A stretch of 47,629 bases of DNA, taken from the NCBI GenBank assembly GCA_029266615.1, contig JAQSWN010000022.1:1-47629 (forward strand), in the 5' to 3' direction. The position numbers and the translations under genes were made by a program. The notes under the pieces were generated by a model. That model saw nothing but the letters and a program-made list of their open reading frames with translations. It did not search any database and was not told where the DNA came from. Shown here in pieces: positions 1 to 8,383 of this stretch. Source of the stretch: Polyangiaceae bacterium (GTDB lineage Bacteria > Myxococcota_A > Polyangia > Polyangiales > Polyangiaceae). The first letter of the stretch is position 1. The number at the start of each line of letters is the position of its first letter.

Positions 1-1113
1 TCGCTGATCGACGCGGTGGAGCAGGACGGCGCGCTCGCCTTGCAGCGCGTGGCGGTGGGCGACCACATCCTGCTCGGCGGGGACAACATGGACTTGGCCC
101 TGGCCCACGTGGTCGGGCAGGCGCTGGCCGAGCAAGGCAAAGAGCTGGATCGCTTTCAGTCCACCGCCCTCGCGCACGCCTGCCGAGGCGCGAAGGAGAA
201 GCTCCTCTCGGACCCTACGCTGGACCAGGTCGCGGTGGTGCTCCCGAGCCGCGGCTCTCAGCTTCTAGGAGGCTCGATCCGCGGCGAGCTGCAGCGCGCC
301 CAAGTGGAGCAATACCTGCTGGAAGGCTTCTTCCCGCGCGTCGCCGCGACGGAAGCCCCCCGCGCTCGTCCGCGCGCCGGATTGATGCAGGTAGGGTTGC
401 CGTACGCCAGCGACGCGGCCATCACCAAGCACCTCGCGGCGTTCCTCGCGCGGCATGCCTTCGCAGGAGAATCGCGCCCGCCCACCGCGATCTTGTTCAA
501 CGGCGGCGTGCTGAAGGCGCCGCTGCTCCGCACGCGGCTCTTGGAGACGCTCAATGGCTGGCTTGGCGAGCTCGGCGCGGCCTCTGCGCGGGTGCTGCCG
601 GGCGAAGATTTGGATCTCGCGGTCGCGCGCGGAGCGGCTTACTACGGCCTCGTTCGTCACGGTCGAGGTTTGCGTATTCGCGGCGGTACCGCGCGCGCGT
701 ACTACGTTGGCATCGAGAGCCCGGCGCCGGCGCTGCCCGGCTTGGAGCCTCCGGTGATGGCGCTGTGCGTAGCCCCCTTCGGCATGGAGGAAGGGACGCA
801 GGCTGCGCTACCGGAGCAGGAGCTTTTCGTGGTCGTGGGAGAGCCGGTGACATTCCGCTTCTTCGGCTCAACGACGCGCCGTTCGGACGAAGCCGGCAGC
901 CTCCTGGAGCGTTGGAAGGCGGGCGAGTTGGAGGAGCTGCCGCCCATCGAGCTCACGTTGCCGGCCCAGGGGCGGGCCAGCGGAGACATCGTGGCCGTAC
1001 AGCTGCAGGCGTCCATCACTGCGATCGGCACCTTGCAGCTCGAGGCGATCGCACAGCAGCCGCTCACACCGGACGAACGCTGGCAGGTGGAGCTCAGCGT
1101 GCGCGGAGCCTGA
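1..1113 (+). CDS. Hsp70 family protein (5' end outside window)
   Basis: The reading frame is open from base 1, so the N-terminal half of the ATPase domain lies upstream and the true start is not visible. The visible part holds the Hsp70 stretch GDHILLGGDNMDLALA and the adenosine-binding motif LFNGGVLKAPLLRTRL. It ends soon after the beta-rich region that would correspond to a substrate-binding domain (ITAIGTLQLEAIA). Family members are ATP-dependent chaperones, but this divergent group lacks assigned clients. The protein has no long helical C-terminal extension, unlike the paralogue that starts one base after its stop codon. The tight spacing implies one transcript and probably joint function. 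Confidence is high for the family and low for the role. Confidence 0.88.
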   Translation, partial: SLIDAVEQDGALALQRVAVGDHILLGGDNMDLALAHVVGQALAEQGKELDRFQSTALAHACRGAKEKLLSDPTLDQVAVVLPSRGSQLLGGSIRGELQRAQVEQYLLEGFFPRVAATEAPRARPRAGLMQVGLPYASDAAITKHLAAFLARHAFAGESRPPTAILFNGGVLKAPLLRTRLLETLNGWLGELGAASARVLPGEDLDLAVARGAAYYGLVRHGRGLRIRGGTARAYYVGIESPAPALPGLEPPVMALCVAPFGMEEGTQAALPEQELFVVVGEPVTFRFFGSTTRRSDEAGSLLERWKAGELEELPPIELTLPAQGRASGDIVAVQLQASITAIGTLQLEAIAQQPLTPDERWQVELSVRGA

Positions 1114-1114
1114 C

Positions 1115-3832
1115 GTGACGCGCTATGACGTGGGCATCGATCTCGGGACGACGCACACCGTCGTCGCGTTCGCGCCGATGGGCTCGAGCGGAGACGCACG
1201 CGTGCTGCCGGTTCCCCAGCTCGTCAGCGCGCACGAAACGGAAGCGCTGCCGCTCCTGCCGTCGTTCCTGTACGCGCCGCTGGAGGGGGAGAGCGTCGCA
1301 GATCCGTGGTCGGAGCGGCCCTGGGTCGTGGGGCAATTCGCGCGCCATCGCGGCCAGGAAGTGAGCGAGCGCCTCGTCGCCTCCGCGAAGAGCTGGCTCG
1401 GTCACGCCGGAGTTGCACGCCGCGACGCGATTTTGCCGTGGGGTGCGGACGCCGCGGAAGCTCCGAAGATTTCGCCGGTGGAGGCGAGCCGTCGTCTCCT
1501 TTCTCACGTCGACCGCGTGTGGCGTGACGCTTTCCCGGAGCAGCCGCTGAGCGAGCAGAGCGTCGTGCTCACCGTGCCGGCTTCGTTCGACGAGGTCGCG
1601 CGTGAGCTCACGGTCGAAGCCGCGGAGCAAGCCGGGCTCGCGGTACGGCTGCTCGAAGAGCCTCAAGCCGCCTTCTACGATTTGATCTCGGGCGAGCGTC
1701 GTCGAAAGGTCCTGGATCTGCTCGGCGGCGAACGCGATCGCGCGCACGTCCTCGTGTGTGACGTCGGGGGGGGCACGACGGATCTCACTTTGATCGAGGC
1801 GCGGTACGCGGAGAGCGAGCTCGAGCTAGCTCGCGTCGCGGTCGGGCGGCACCTGCTCTTGGGCGGCGACAACATCGACTTGGCGCTGGCTCAGAAGTGC
1901 GAGCAGCGCATGCTGGAAGGCGAACGGCTGGACGCACTGCGGTTCAGTCGGCTCCTGCTTTCGTGTCGCACCGCCAAGGAGCGCCTGCTCGGCGCCGACG
2001 CGCCCGACTCGATGCCGATCCGGGTCGCGCGGCTGGGCTCCGCCCTGGTCGGCGGCACGCTTTCGACGGAGCTTTCGCGGGACGAGGTCGAAGAGCTGCT
2101 CTTTTCGGGATTTCTGCCGCTCGTCGCGCGGGGCGAGCCCGCCCCCAGGCCCCGCGCGGGCTTGGTCGCGTTCGGCCTGCCCTACGAGCGCGATCCGGCC
2201 ATCTCGCGGCACGTCGTGCAGTTTCTCGAGCGTCACGCGCCCGCGGGCGTTGACGCCTTGTTATTGAACGGCGGCTTGTTCCACGCCCGCGGTGCGGCCG
2301 AGCGCGTGCAGCGGGTAGTCAGTGACGCCAGCGGCCGCGAAGTCACGTTGCTTCCGTACCCGGAACCGGACCTGTCGGTGGCGCGCGGCGGCGTCGCGTA
2401 CGGCCGCTCCTTGGCGGGCCATGGTCTGCGCATCGGCGGCGGCACACCGCGCGGCTTCTACGTCTCGGTGGACGAGCGCAGCGCCCGCCGCGCGCTCTGC
2501 GTAGTACCAAAGGGCGCGCGCGAAGGCGAGCGCCACGCGGCCGGCAACGGCGGGCTCTGGCTACGGGTGGGCGAGCCGGTGCGGCTCGAGCTTTACACCT
2601 CCGACACGGCGCAGAACCGGCCCGGAGAGCTGGTAAAGCTCGACGACGATTTCGCGGCGCTGCCGCCCGTGACCACGCTCTTCACGCAGGGCGAAGACCA
2701 GCAGAAGGAGCTGGAAGTCGCTCTCGAAGGCGAGCTCAGCGCCATCGGCACGGTCGAGCTTTCGTGCGTGGAGGTTTCGCCGCCGCCCGGAGCGTCGCCG
2801 CGACGCTTTCGACTGGCTTTCGAGCTGCGCGAAGCACCGCTCAGCGCGCCTTCGTCACCGCCCGCGCCCTCGCAGCCACCTCCCCCCCGCTTGCCCGACG
2901 CGCTGGAGGCGATTCGACGCGTGTTCGGTGAAGGACGAGCCGACGTGCGAGAGAGAGAGAGCAAGGACTTGCCGCGCGAGCTCGAGCGGCTCTTGGGCGA
3001 GCGCCGCAACTGGACGCTCGAAACGAACCGGGCGCTGTTCGACGCGCTCTCCGAAGGTCGAAGCGCGCGCCGCCGCTCGGAGGACCACGAGCGGGTGTTC
3101 TGGATGCTGGCCGGCTACTCCCTGCGCCCCGGCTTCGGCGCGCCGCTGGACGACCAGCGCATCGCGCAGATCGTGCCCCTGTTCGAGAGCGGTATCGCGG
3201 GGGGCGCCAACGCGCGAAGCTGGCAGCAATTTTTCATCGCCTGGCGGCGCCTGGTCGCAGGACTTCGTGAAGAGACGCAGACGCGCTTGCTCGGCCTGCT
3301 GGAGCCTTTCTGGGCGCCGAGCGAGCTCAAGCTGAAGCGCAGCAAGAGCCTGAAACCAGCCGAAGCGTCGTTCGAGATGCTGGAGCTCATCGCGTCGCTC
3401 GAGCGAGTTCCAGAGCCGCGCCGCCGCGCGCTCGGCGAGTGGCTGGTGGAGCGAACCTTTCGCCAGCGTGACGCCCGCTTGTGGAGCGCGATTGGGCGGG
3501 TCGGCGCCCGCGTACCCGGCTACGCGAGCGCGCACCACGTCGTTCTGCCGCACGTGGCGGAGAGCTGGCTCACCCACGTGCTCAGCGAGCGCTGGCACGA
3601 GATGCCGGCGGCGGCGCTGACGGCCGCGCAGCTCGCACGCGTCACGAACGATCGCGCGCGCGACGTGAGCCCGAGCGTGCGCGCGGAGGTGGTGCGGCGG
3701 CTGGAAGCCGTGAACACCGATCCGGAGTTGGTGCGCACCGTCCGCGAGCACGTGCCGGTGGTGGACGCGGAGCGTGCGGCTTGGTTCGGGGAGGAGCTGC
3801 CGCTCGGCTTGCGGTTGCGCTCCACCGAGTAA
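1115..3832 (+). CDS. Hsp70-like ATPase with large C-terminal helical domain (DUF3731-type)
   Basis: This 905-residue cytosolic DnaK-like protein starts at a GTG one base after the upstream Hsp70 stop. Phosphate-1 is GIDLGTTHTVVAF (about residues 7-19), phosphate-2 is VCDVGGGTTDLTLI (near 215) and the adenosine motif is LLLNGGLFHARG (near 385). A Pro-rich segment near residues 580-595 (PSSPPAPSQPPPPR) separates the ATPase and beta region from about 300 Arg/Glu-rich helical residues. That region resembles the DUF3731 extension of a bacterial Hsp70 subfamily usually found in tandem with a shorter Hsp70, as here. It lacks the classic lid and EEVD-like tail. Function is inferred to be chaperone or ATP-switch; the client is unknown. 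Confidence 0.9.
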   Translation: MTRYDVGIDLGTTHTVVAFAPMGSSGDARVLPVPQLVSAHETEALPLLPSFLYAPLEGESVADPWSERPWVVGQFARHRGQEVSERLVASAKSWLGHAGVARRDAILPWGADAAEAPKISPVEASRRLLSHVDRVWRDAFPEQPLSEQSVVLTVPASFDEVARELTVEAAEQAGLAVRLLEEPQAAFYDLISGERRRKVLDLLGGERDRAHVLVCDVGGGTTDLTLIEARYAESELELARVAVGRHLLLGGDNIDLALAQKCEQRMLEGERLDALRFSRLLLSCRTAKERLLGADAPDSMPIRVARLGSALVGGTLSTELSRDEVEELLFSGFLPLVARGEPAPRPRAGLVAFGLPYERDPAISRHVVQFLERHAPAGVDALLLNGGLFHARGAAERVQRVVSDASGREVTLLPYPEPDLSVARGGVAYGRSLAGHGLRIGGGTPRGFYVSVDERSARRALCVVPKGAREGERHAAGNGGLWLRVGEPVRLELYTSDTAQNRPGELVKLDDDFAALPPVTTLFTQGEDQQKELEVALEGELSAIGTVELSCVEVSPPPGASPRRFRLAFELREAPLSAPSSPPAPSQPPPPRLPDALEAIRRVFGEGRADVRERESKDLPRELERLLGERRNWTLETNRALFDALSEGRSARRRSEDHERVFWMLAGYSLRPGFGAPLDDQRIAQIVPLFESGIAGGANARSWQQFFIAWRRLVAGLREETQTRLLGLLEPFWAPSELKLKRSKSLKPAEASFEMLELIASLERVPEPRRRALGEWLVERTFRQRDARLWSAIGRVGARVPGYASAHHVVLPHVAESWLTHVLSERWHEMPAAALTAAQLARVTNDRARDVSPSVRAEVVRRLEAVNTDPELVRTVREHVPVVDAERAAWFGEELPLGLRLRSTE

Positions 3833-3833
3833 C

Positions 3834-3883
3834 GGCGCCGCCGAGCTTCGAGCGGGCGCGCTGGTCAGCCGCGCGGCGGCGCC
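3834..3883. terminator. Possible bidirectional hairpin between convergent genes
   Basis: A perfect 10-bp inverted repeat (GGCGCCGCCG at 3834-3843, CGGCGGCGCC at 3874-3883) lies at the convergent junction of the Hsp70 and cheB-like genes. The right arm is inside the last codons of the minus-strand gene. There is no T-run and the loop is about 30 nt, so this is only a candidate stop or insulating structure. Confidence 0.3.
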
Positions 3884-4914
3884 TTGGAAACGCGAGCGCG
3901 AAGGCCGCCGCGGTGGCGCGAAACGAAGCTGGCGACCTCGTCCGCCACGCCGGAAAGCGGGAGAACGCGCGTCGCGGCGCCGAGCTGCGCCGCCGCTTTG
4001 GGCATGCCGTAGACGACCGAGCTCGCCTCGTCCTGGGCGATGGTGTGCCAGCCGCCTTGGCGCAACTTCTTCAGCCCCTGCGCGCCGTCGCGGCCCATTC
4101 CCGTGAGCAGCACGGCGACGCCGGGCGACTTCCAGTGCTGGGCGAGGCTTTCGAACAGCACGTCCACGGACGGCCGATGCAGAAGCTCACGCGGGTTCGG
4201 GGTGTAGCGGAGGTTGCCCCCGCTAGTGATGACCAAGTGCTCCTCCGTGCCGGCCAGGAGCGCCACGCCCGCGACCGGTACCGAGCCGGGGCGCGCCAGC
4301 TCCACGCGCATTCCGCTCGTCTCCGCCAGCCAGCTGGCGAGGCCAGCGCTGAACTCACCGTCCACGTGTTGCACGAGCACGACCGCGCCCGGAAACGGCT
4401 TGGGGAGCCCCGACAGCACCGTGAGGATTGCCTGCGGTCCGCCCGTGGACGCCCCAATCGCGACGAGGGGGGGCGCCGCGGGCGCGACACTGACGCGCCG
4501 CAGGGCCGGGATCTCACCGGAGCCTTGCCCCAATAGCCGCCCCGCGGTGCGCAGTTTTGCGAGTAGCGCATCGGCGCCGAGCAGCTCCCCGTCTTCGTCG
4601 AAGCTGGGCGACTTCACGACGTCCAGGGCGCCCGCGCCCATCGCGTCGTAGGCGCTGGACATATCGCCGCTCGGCCCTGCGAGGAGCACGACCGCGCACG
4701 TACCGTTGCTCACCAACCGGCGCGTCAGCACCGCCGGCTTCAGGTCCGCGAGGCGTAGCCCGATCAGGAGCAAATGAGGCGGCTCCGCGCTGCAGCGCTT
4801 GAGCGCGTCCGCTCCCGTGCTGGTGTGCCACACGAGCCGATGGCCGGAGCCGGCCAGAGCTCGCTCTACGGCGCGCGCGACCTGCGCGCTTACGTCGACG
4901 AGCGCGACCTTCAT
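3865..4914 (-). CDS. wspF: WspF-like chemotaxis methylesterase (CheB) with degenerate receiver
   Basis: This 349-residue protein is the last gene of the Wsp-type operon and shares an ATGA overlap with wspE. Residues about 1-110 form a receiver domain and 148-335 the CheB methylesterase/deamidase domain. The catalytic triad is visible as Ser156 (GASTGGP), His183 (VQHVDGEF) and Asp276 (TGMGRDG). CheB removes methyl groups from receptor glutamates to reset signalling. In Pseudomonas WspF the receiver is phosphorylated by WspE. Here the phosphoacceptor Asp is replaced by Gly52 (LLLIGLRLAD aligns with LILMDLLMPV) and only one acidic residue (Asp7) remains in the N-terminal acidic pocket. Lys101 is kept. 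The esterase is probably active but not controlled by canonical phosphorylation. Confidence 0.93.
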   Translation of the reverse strand: MKVALVDVSAQVARAVERALAGSGHRLVWHTSTGADALKRCSAEPPHLLLIGLRLADLKPAVLTRRLVSNGTCAVVLLAGPSGDMSSAYDAMGAGALDVVKSPSFDEDGELLGADALLAKLRTAGRLLGQGSGEIPALRRVSVAPAAPPLVAIGASTGGPQAILTVLSGLPKPFPGAVVLVQHVDGEFSAGLASWLAETSGMRVELARPGSVPVAGVALLAGTEEHLVITSGGNLRYTPNPRELLHRPSVDVLFESLAQHWKSPGVAVLLTGMGRDGAQGLKKLRQGGWHTIAQDEASSVVYGMPKAAAQLGAATRVLPLSGVADEVASFVSRHRGGLRARVSKAPPRG

Positions 4915-7721
4915 GCGTCCGCGCTCCCGATCAAGTCCTCTACCGCACGCACCAGCGTCTCGTCGTGAAAGCTGCTCTTCGTGAGGTAGTAGTTGGCCCC
5001 CGCGTCGAGACCGCGCAGCCGGTCTTGCTCGCGGTCTTTGTACGAGACGATGATGATGGGCGTCGCGCTCAGCCGTGTATCTTGCTTGATTGCACGCACG
5101 AGCTCGAGCCCGTTCATGCGCGGCATGTCGATGTCGGTCACGATCAAGTCGTAGCGAACACCTCGCGCGGAGTTGAGTCCGTCCACCCCATCCACCGCGA
5201 CGTCCACCTCGTAGCCTCGGTTGACCAAGAGCTGTCGTTCGACCTCGCGCACCGTGATGGAGTCGTCAACGACCAGGACACGCTTCCGGCTCTTCGCGGA
5301 GCGGGAGTCGGCGCGTGTCGTCAGCTTGTCGATTCGGCCGGATTGGGCCAGCTTCTCGATTGAGCGCATCAGGTCGTCAACGTCCAAAATCAGGGCCGGC
5401 GTGCCGTCGACCAGGATCGCGGCCGCGGCGATGTCTTGCACCTTGCCCAGCCGCGCATCGAGCGGGCGCACGACGAGGTCGTGCTCACCCAAGAACCTTT
5501 CCACCGCGAGCCCGTAACGGCGGGCACGATCGCCGATCACGACGACGCACACCTCCTGGCCGCTCGGCGGTTCGGAGCCGAAGCCGAGCAGCTGGGAAGC
5601 GCCCACGAGCGATACGCTCTCGCCTTCCAGCAAGAAATATTGAACCGCGGCCAGGGTCTGCACGTCGGCCGCCGGCACGCGCAAGATGCGCTCGATGCGC
5701 AAGAGCGGGAAAGCGTACGCTTCGCCCGACACTTCCGCCACGACCGCGCGCATGACCGAGCGGGTGACGGGGAGCTGGAGGTGGAAGCTGGTGCCGCGCC
5801 CGAGCTCCGAGCTCACCCGTACGAAGCCGGAAGCCGACTCCACCATGCTGCGCACGGCGTCCAGCCCTACGCCCCGACCCGAGATCTCCGTGATGCTGCT
5901 CGCGGTCGAGAAGCCAGGCAAGAAGATGAACTCGAGCAGCTCCGCCGCGCTCAACGCCTGCGCGACGCTCTCCGCCAACAGCCCTCGTTCGATGATTTTG
6001 CGGCGCAGCGCGGCGGGGTCGATGCCGCGCCCGTCGTCAGTGACCGTGATCGCGAGCATGCCGGCGTGGTGACGAGCTTCGATGCGCACGACGCCTTGCT
6101 CGGCTTTGCCGGTCTCGGCGCGCTGGGCCGGCGTCTCCAGCCCGTGATCGACGGCGTTCCGTAGGAGGTGGGTGAGAGGCGCTTCCAAGCTCTCCAGGAC
6201 GTCGCGGTCCACGTCCGTGGCCTCGCCGCTGAGGTCGAAGCGCACTTCCTTGCCGAGTTGCCGCGCGACGTCGCGCACCATGCGGGGGAAGCCGTGTGCG
6301 CAGTCGCCGAACGGGCGCATGCGGCTCTTGAGCGCCTCGCGGTAGAGCCGATCGCTCAGGTCGTCCACCCGCCGGGCGTAGCTGTCCAGCTCCGTCATCT
6401 GCGCGCCGAGCAAAGACCTACAATCAGCGGCGCGCGTTTTGGCTTCCTCTAGCGTGGCACGACCGAGCGCGTCCAGCGTGTCTCCGCTCTGACGATCCAG
6501 CGCCTCGAGCAGCGCGGCGAGCTCGCTCTGGCGGCGCCGCAGCCGTTGCAGAGCGGAGCCAAACGTCTGCACGCGCCGCGACTCCACGAGCGACGCGCCC
6601 GCGAGGCCCATCAAGCGATTGATGCTCTGTGCGTTGACGCGCACCACGCGATCGCGCGCCGGGACAGACGCATTCAGCGACGAAGCAGCAGACGGCGCGG
6701 CCACGACCGAGGACCGCATGGGCGCAAGCGAAGTCATCGGCTCCGCAGGCTTCACCTGGATCTGCACGTCCGCGGGCGCACCCGAAAGGCGCCCCGCGAG
6801 TAGCTCCGAGCGGCGAGCGCCGAGACCCATAGAGCTAGCCGATGGCACGTGGGGGACCGATAGCCGCAATTGCGACAAGTGCCGCAGCCGTTCCAGCAAA
6901 TCCGTAGTCAGTGAGGAGCGCTCGAGCTCCCACTCGGCGAAGCGTTGCATCGGCACCTGGCCCATCTCCGACAGCACGTCCACCGCCGCCAGGAGCAGGT
7001 CCACGGATTTTGGAGGCAGCGCGAGTATTCCCTCCTGCGCTTTGACGAGGCAATCCTCGAGCGCGTGCGCGATTCGAACCGCCAGCTCCAACCCGACGAT
7101 GCGCGCCGCCCCTTTGATGGAGTGCGCGGCGCGCATCAAGCTCTCCAAGTCCGCGCGCCCCCCCGCTTCGAGCTCGACCAAGCCGCGACTGAGCACGTCC
7201 GTGCAGGCGGCGGTCTCGGCGCGGAACAGCTCGACGATGTTCGCTTCGCTTTTAGCGCTCGCCGTCGGCTTGGAGGCTGGCGTGACGCGCGACGCCGTCG
7301 GGCGCGGCAGGTCGCTGCTCGGCGCCTTGAGCTGGGCCACGACGCTCTCCAAGTAGCCGGCCTGGTTCTCCGCCCACGCCCGTAGCTCGGGGGCTCCGAC
7401 CGCGACCATTCGTTCGAAGCTCTCCGTCGCGCTCGCGAGCTTGGGCGCTTGCTGCGGGTGCAGCCGCGCGCCGCTGTGCTCGGCGTCGAGGAGCCGCGCC
7501 TCCACCGCCTCGGCGACGCGCGCGGCGGCCTCGAAGCCGATGATTTTGGCCGCGCCTCGGATCGAATGGGCGGCGAGGAGCAGGTCCGGCAACAGCGCGC
7601 GTTGCCGTGAAGCGTCCTCGGCGAGGCTCGACAAGCCGCGCTTGAGCGTCGCCGAATGCTCACGGGTGTCCGCGAGGAACAGCTCGACGAGCGGTAGCGG
7701 CGCGTCTTCCAGGTTGCTCAC
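4911..7721 (-). CDS. wspE: WspE-like hybrid histidine kinase CheA-REC with two Hpt domains
   Basis: This is a 936-residue CheA-type kinase. The GTG start at 7721 overlaps the wspD stop by two bases; the open frame further upstream is out-of-frame readthrough of wspD and is not coding. Domain order is Hpt-1 (His52 in LLAAHSIRGAA), Hpt-2 (His200 in RAAHSIKGAA), dimerisation, HATPase (HLLRNAVDHGLE, DDGRGID, GRGVGLDAV), CheW-like coupling domain, then a C-terminal receiver with Asp863 (VTDIDMP). The CheA-REC layout and the end sequence match WspE/FrzE-type kinases. In the Wsp pathway WspE phosphorylates the diguanylate cyclase WspR and the methylesterase WspF. Pseudomonas WspE has one Hpt; Hpt-2 here resembles it, and Hpt-1 looks like an added copy. 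Confidence 0.95.
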   Translation of the reverse strand: MSNLEDAPLPLVELFLADTREHSATLKRGLSSLAEDASRQRALLPDLLLAAHSIRGAAKIIGFEAAARVAEAVEARLLDAEHSGARLHPQQAPKLASATESFERMVAVGAPELRAWAENQAGYLESVVAQLKAPSSDLPRPTASRVTPASKPTASAKSEANIVELFRAETAACTDVLSRGLVELEAGGRADLESLMRAAHSIKGAARIVGLELAVRIAHALEDCLVKAQEGILALPPKSVDLLLAAVDVLSEMGQVPMQRFAEWELERSSLTTDLLERLRHLSQLRLSVPHVPSASSMGLGARRSELLAGRLSGAPADVQIQVKPAEPMTSLAPMRSSVVAAPSAASSLNASVPARDRVVRVNAQSINRLMGLAGASLVESRRVQTFGSALQRLRRRQSELAALLEALDRQSGDTLDALGRATLEEAKTRAADCRSLLGAQMTELDSYARRVDDLSDRLYREALKSRMRPFGDCAHGFPRMVRDVARQLGKEVRFDLSGEATDVDRDVLESLEAPLTHLLRNAVDHGLETPAQRAETGKAEQGVVRIEARHHAGMLAITVTDDGRGIDPAALRRKIIERGLLAESVAQALSAAELLEFIFLPGFSTASSITEISGRGVGLDAVRSMVESASGFVRVSSELGRGTSFHLQLPVTRSVMRAVVAEVSGEAYAFPLLRIERILRVPAADVQTLAAVQYFLLEGESVSLVGASQLLGFGSEPPSGQEVCVVVIGDRARRYGLAVERFLGEHDLVVRPLDARLGKVQDIAAAAILVDGTPALILDVDDLMRSIEKLAQSGRIDKLTTRADSRSAKSRKRVLVVDDSITVREVERQLLVNRGYEVDVAVDGVDGLNSARGVRYDLIVTDIDMPRMNGLELVRAIKQDTRLSATPIIIVSYKDREQDRLRGLDAGANYYLTKSSFHDETLVRAVEDLIGSADA

Positions 7722-8383
7722 TTGAGGCTCGCCTCCAGCGCGCGGAACGTCTTCGCCAGGTCTAGGTGGCCGACGCGGCGCTCGCCGAACCGCAGTAACT
7801 GCCGCACGTAGGACGCGGCGTCCTGCTGCGACGTCGCCGGGACGGCGGACGAATCCGCGGTCCCGAAGCGATGCACGCCGTGTACCGCCGCTACCTCGAA
7901 AGAGAAACGTTGCCCCTCGTGCTCGACGAGCAGCATGCGGGCGTGTGCGGCGGGCGCGCGTGTGGCGCCAACTTCTATCTGTAGTAGCCCGTGCAGCGAG
8001 CAACACAGCTCGAGCTGGCCGTGAATGTTGACCAAGCCGGAGAAGATGCGACCCGTTCTGTGCCCGACGCGGTGCGGTGTCCGTGGAGCCGTCACCTCCA
8101 CCACTGCCTGCGTGTCGATGGCCAGGAGCTGATCTCCCACTTCGAACACGACGACCGAAACCGTCTCGGACGTCCGGGCGGGAGCGGCGCGCGACAAGCC
8201 CTCCGTCACCTCCTGCAAGTAGCCGGGCGGAGCTTCGCGATCCAAGAACGCGCGCGCTGCCTCGGCGAAGACGGGGCAGTTGTGGCAATGGATCGCCGCC
8301 GGGAGCTTGTCGCAGCTGCGGTCGCCCTTCACCCCGATCGTGTTCCAGCAGTCGACGACCGGTAGCGTTAGGCTCTCTCTCAT
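7718..8383 (-). CDS. wspD: WspD-like CheW coupling protein
   Basis: This 221-residue CheW-domain adaptor links receptor arrays to the CheA-type kinase. An N-terminal Cys-containing segment of about 60 residues (VDCWNTIGVKGDRSC, then IHCHNCPVF) precedes the CheW fold (about 75-220). That CWN...C...HCxNCPVF segment resembles what I recall of Pseudomonas WspD, and it supports assigning this CheW to the wspD position instead of calling it a generic CheW. The start overlaps the wspC stop as ATGA, and the end overlaps the wspE GTG, so translation is probably coupled on both sides. The four cysteines could bind a metal, but no such role is established to my knowledge. Confidence 0.92.
   Translation of the reverse strand: MRESLTLPVVDCWNTIGVKGDRSCDKLPAAIHCHNCPVFAEAARAFLDREAPPGYLQEVTEGLSRAAPARTSETVSVVVFEVGDQLLAIDTQAVVEVTAPRTPHRVGHRTGRIFSGLVNIHGQLELCCSLHGLLQIEVGATRAPAAHARMLLVEHEGQRFSFEVAAVHGVHRFGTADSSAVPATSQQDAASYVRQLLRFGERRVGHLDLAKTFRALEASLK

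Noticed and set aside
7065..7085. tRNA T-loop-like sequence near GATTCGAACC
   Set aside because: It lies within the wspE gene and no acceptor stem or anticodon arm can be formed around it.
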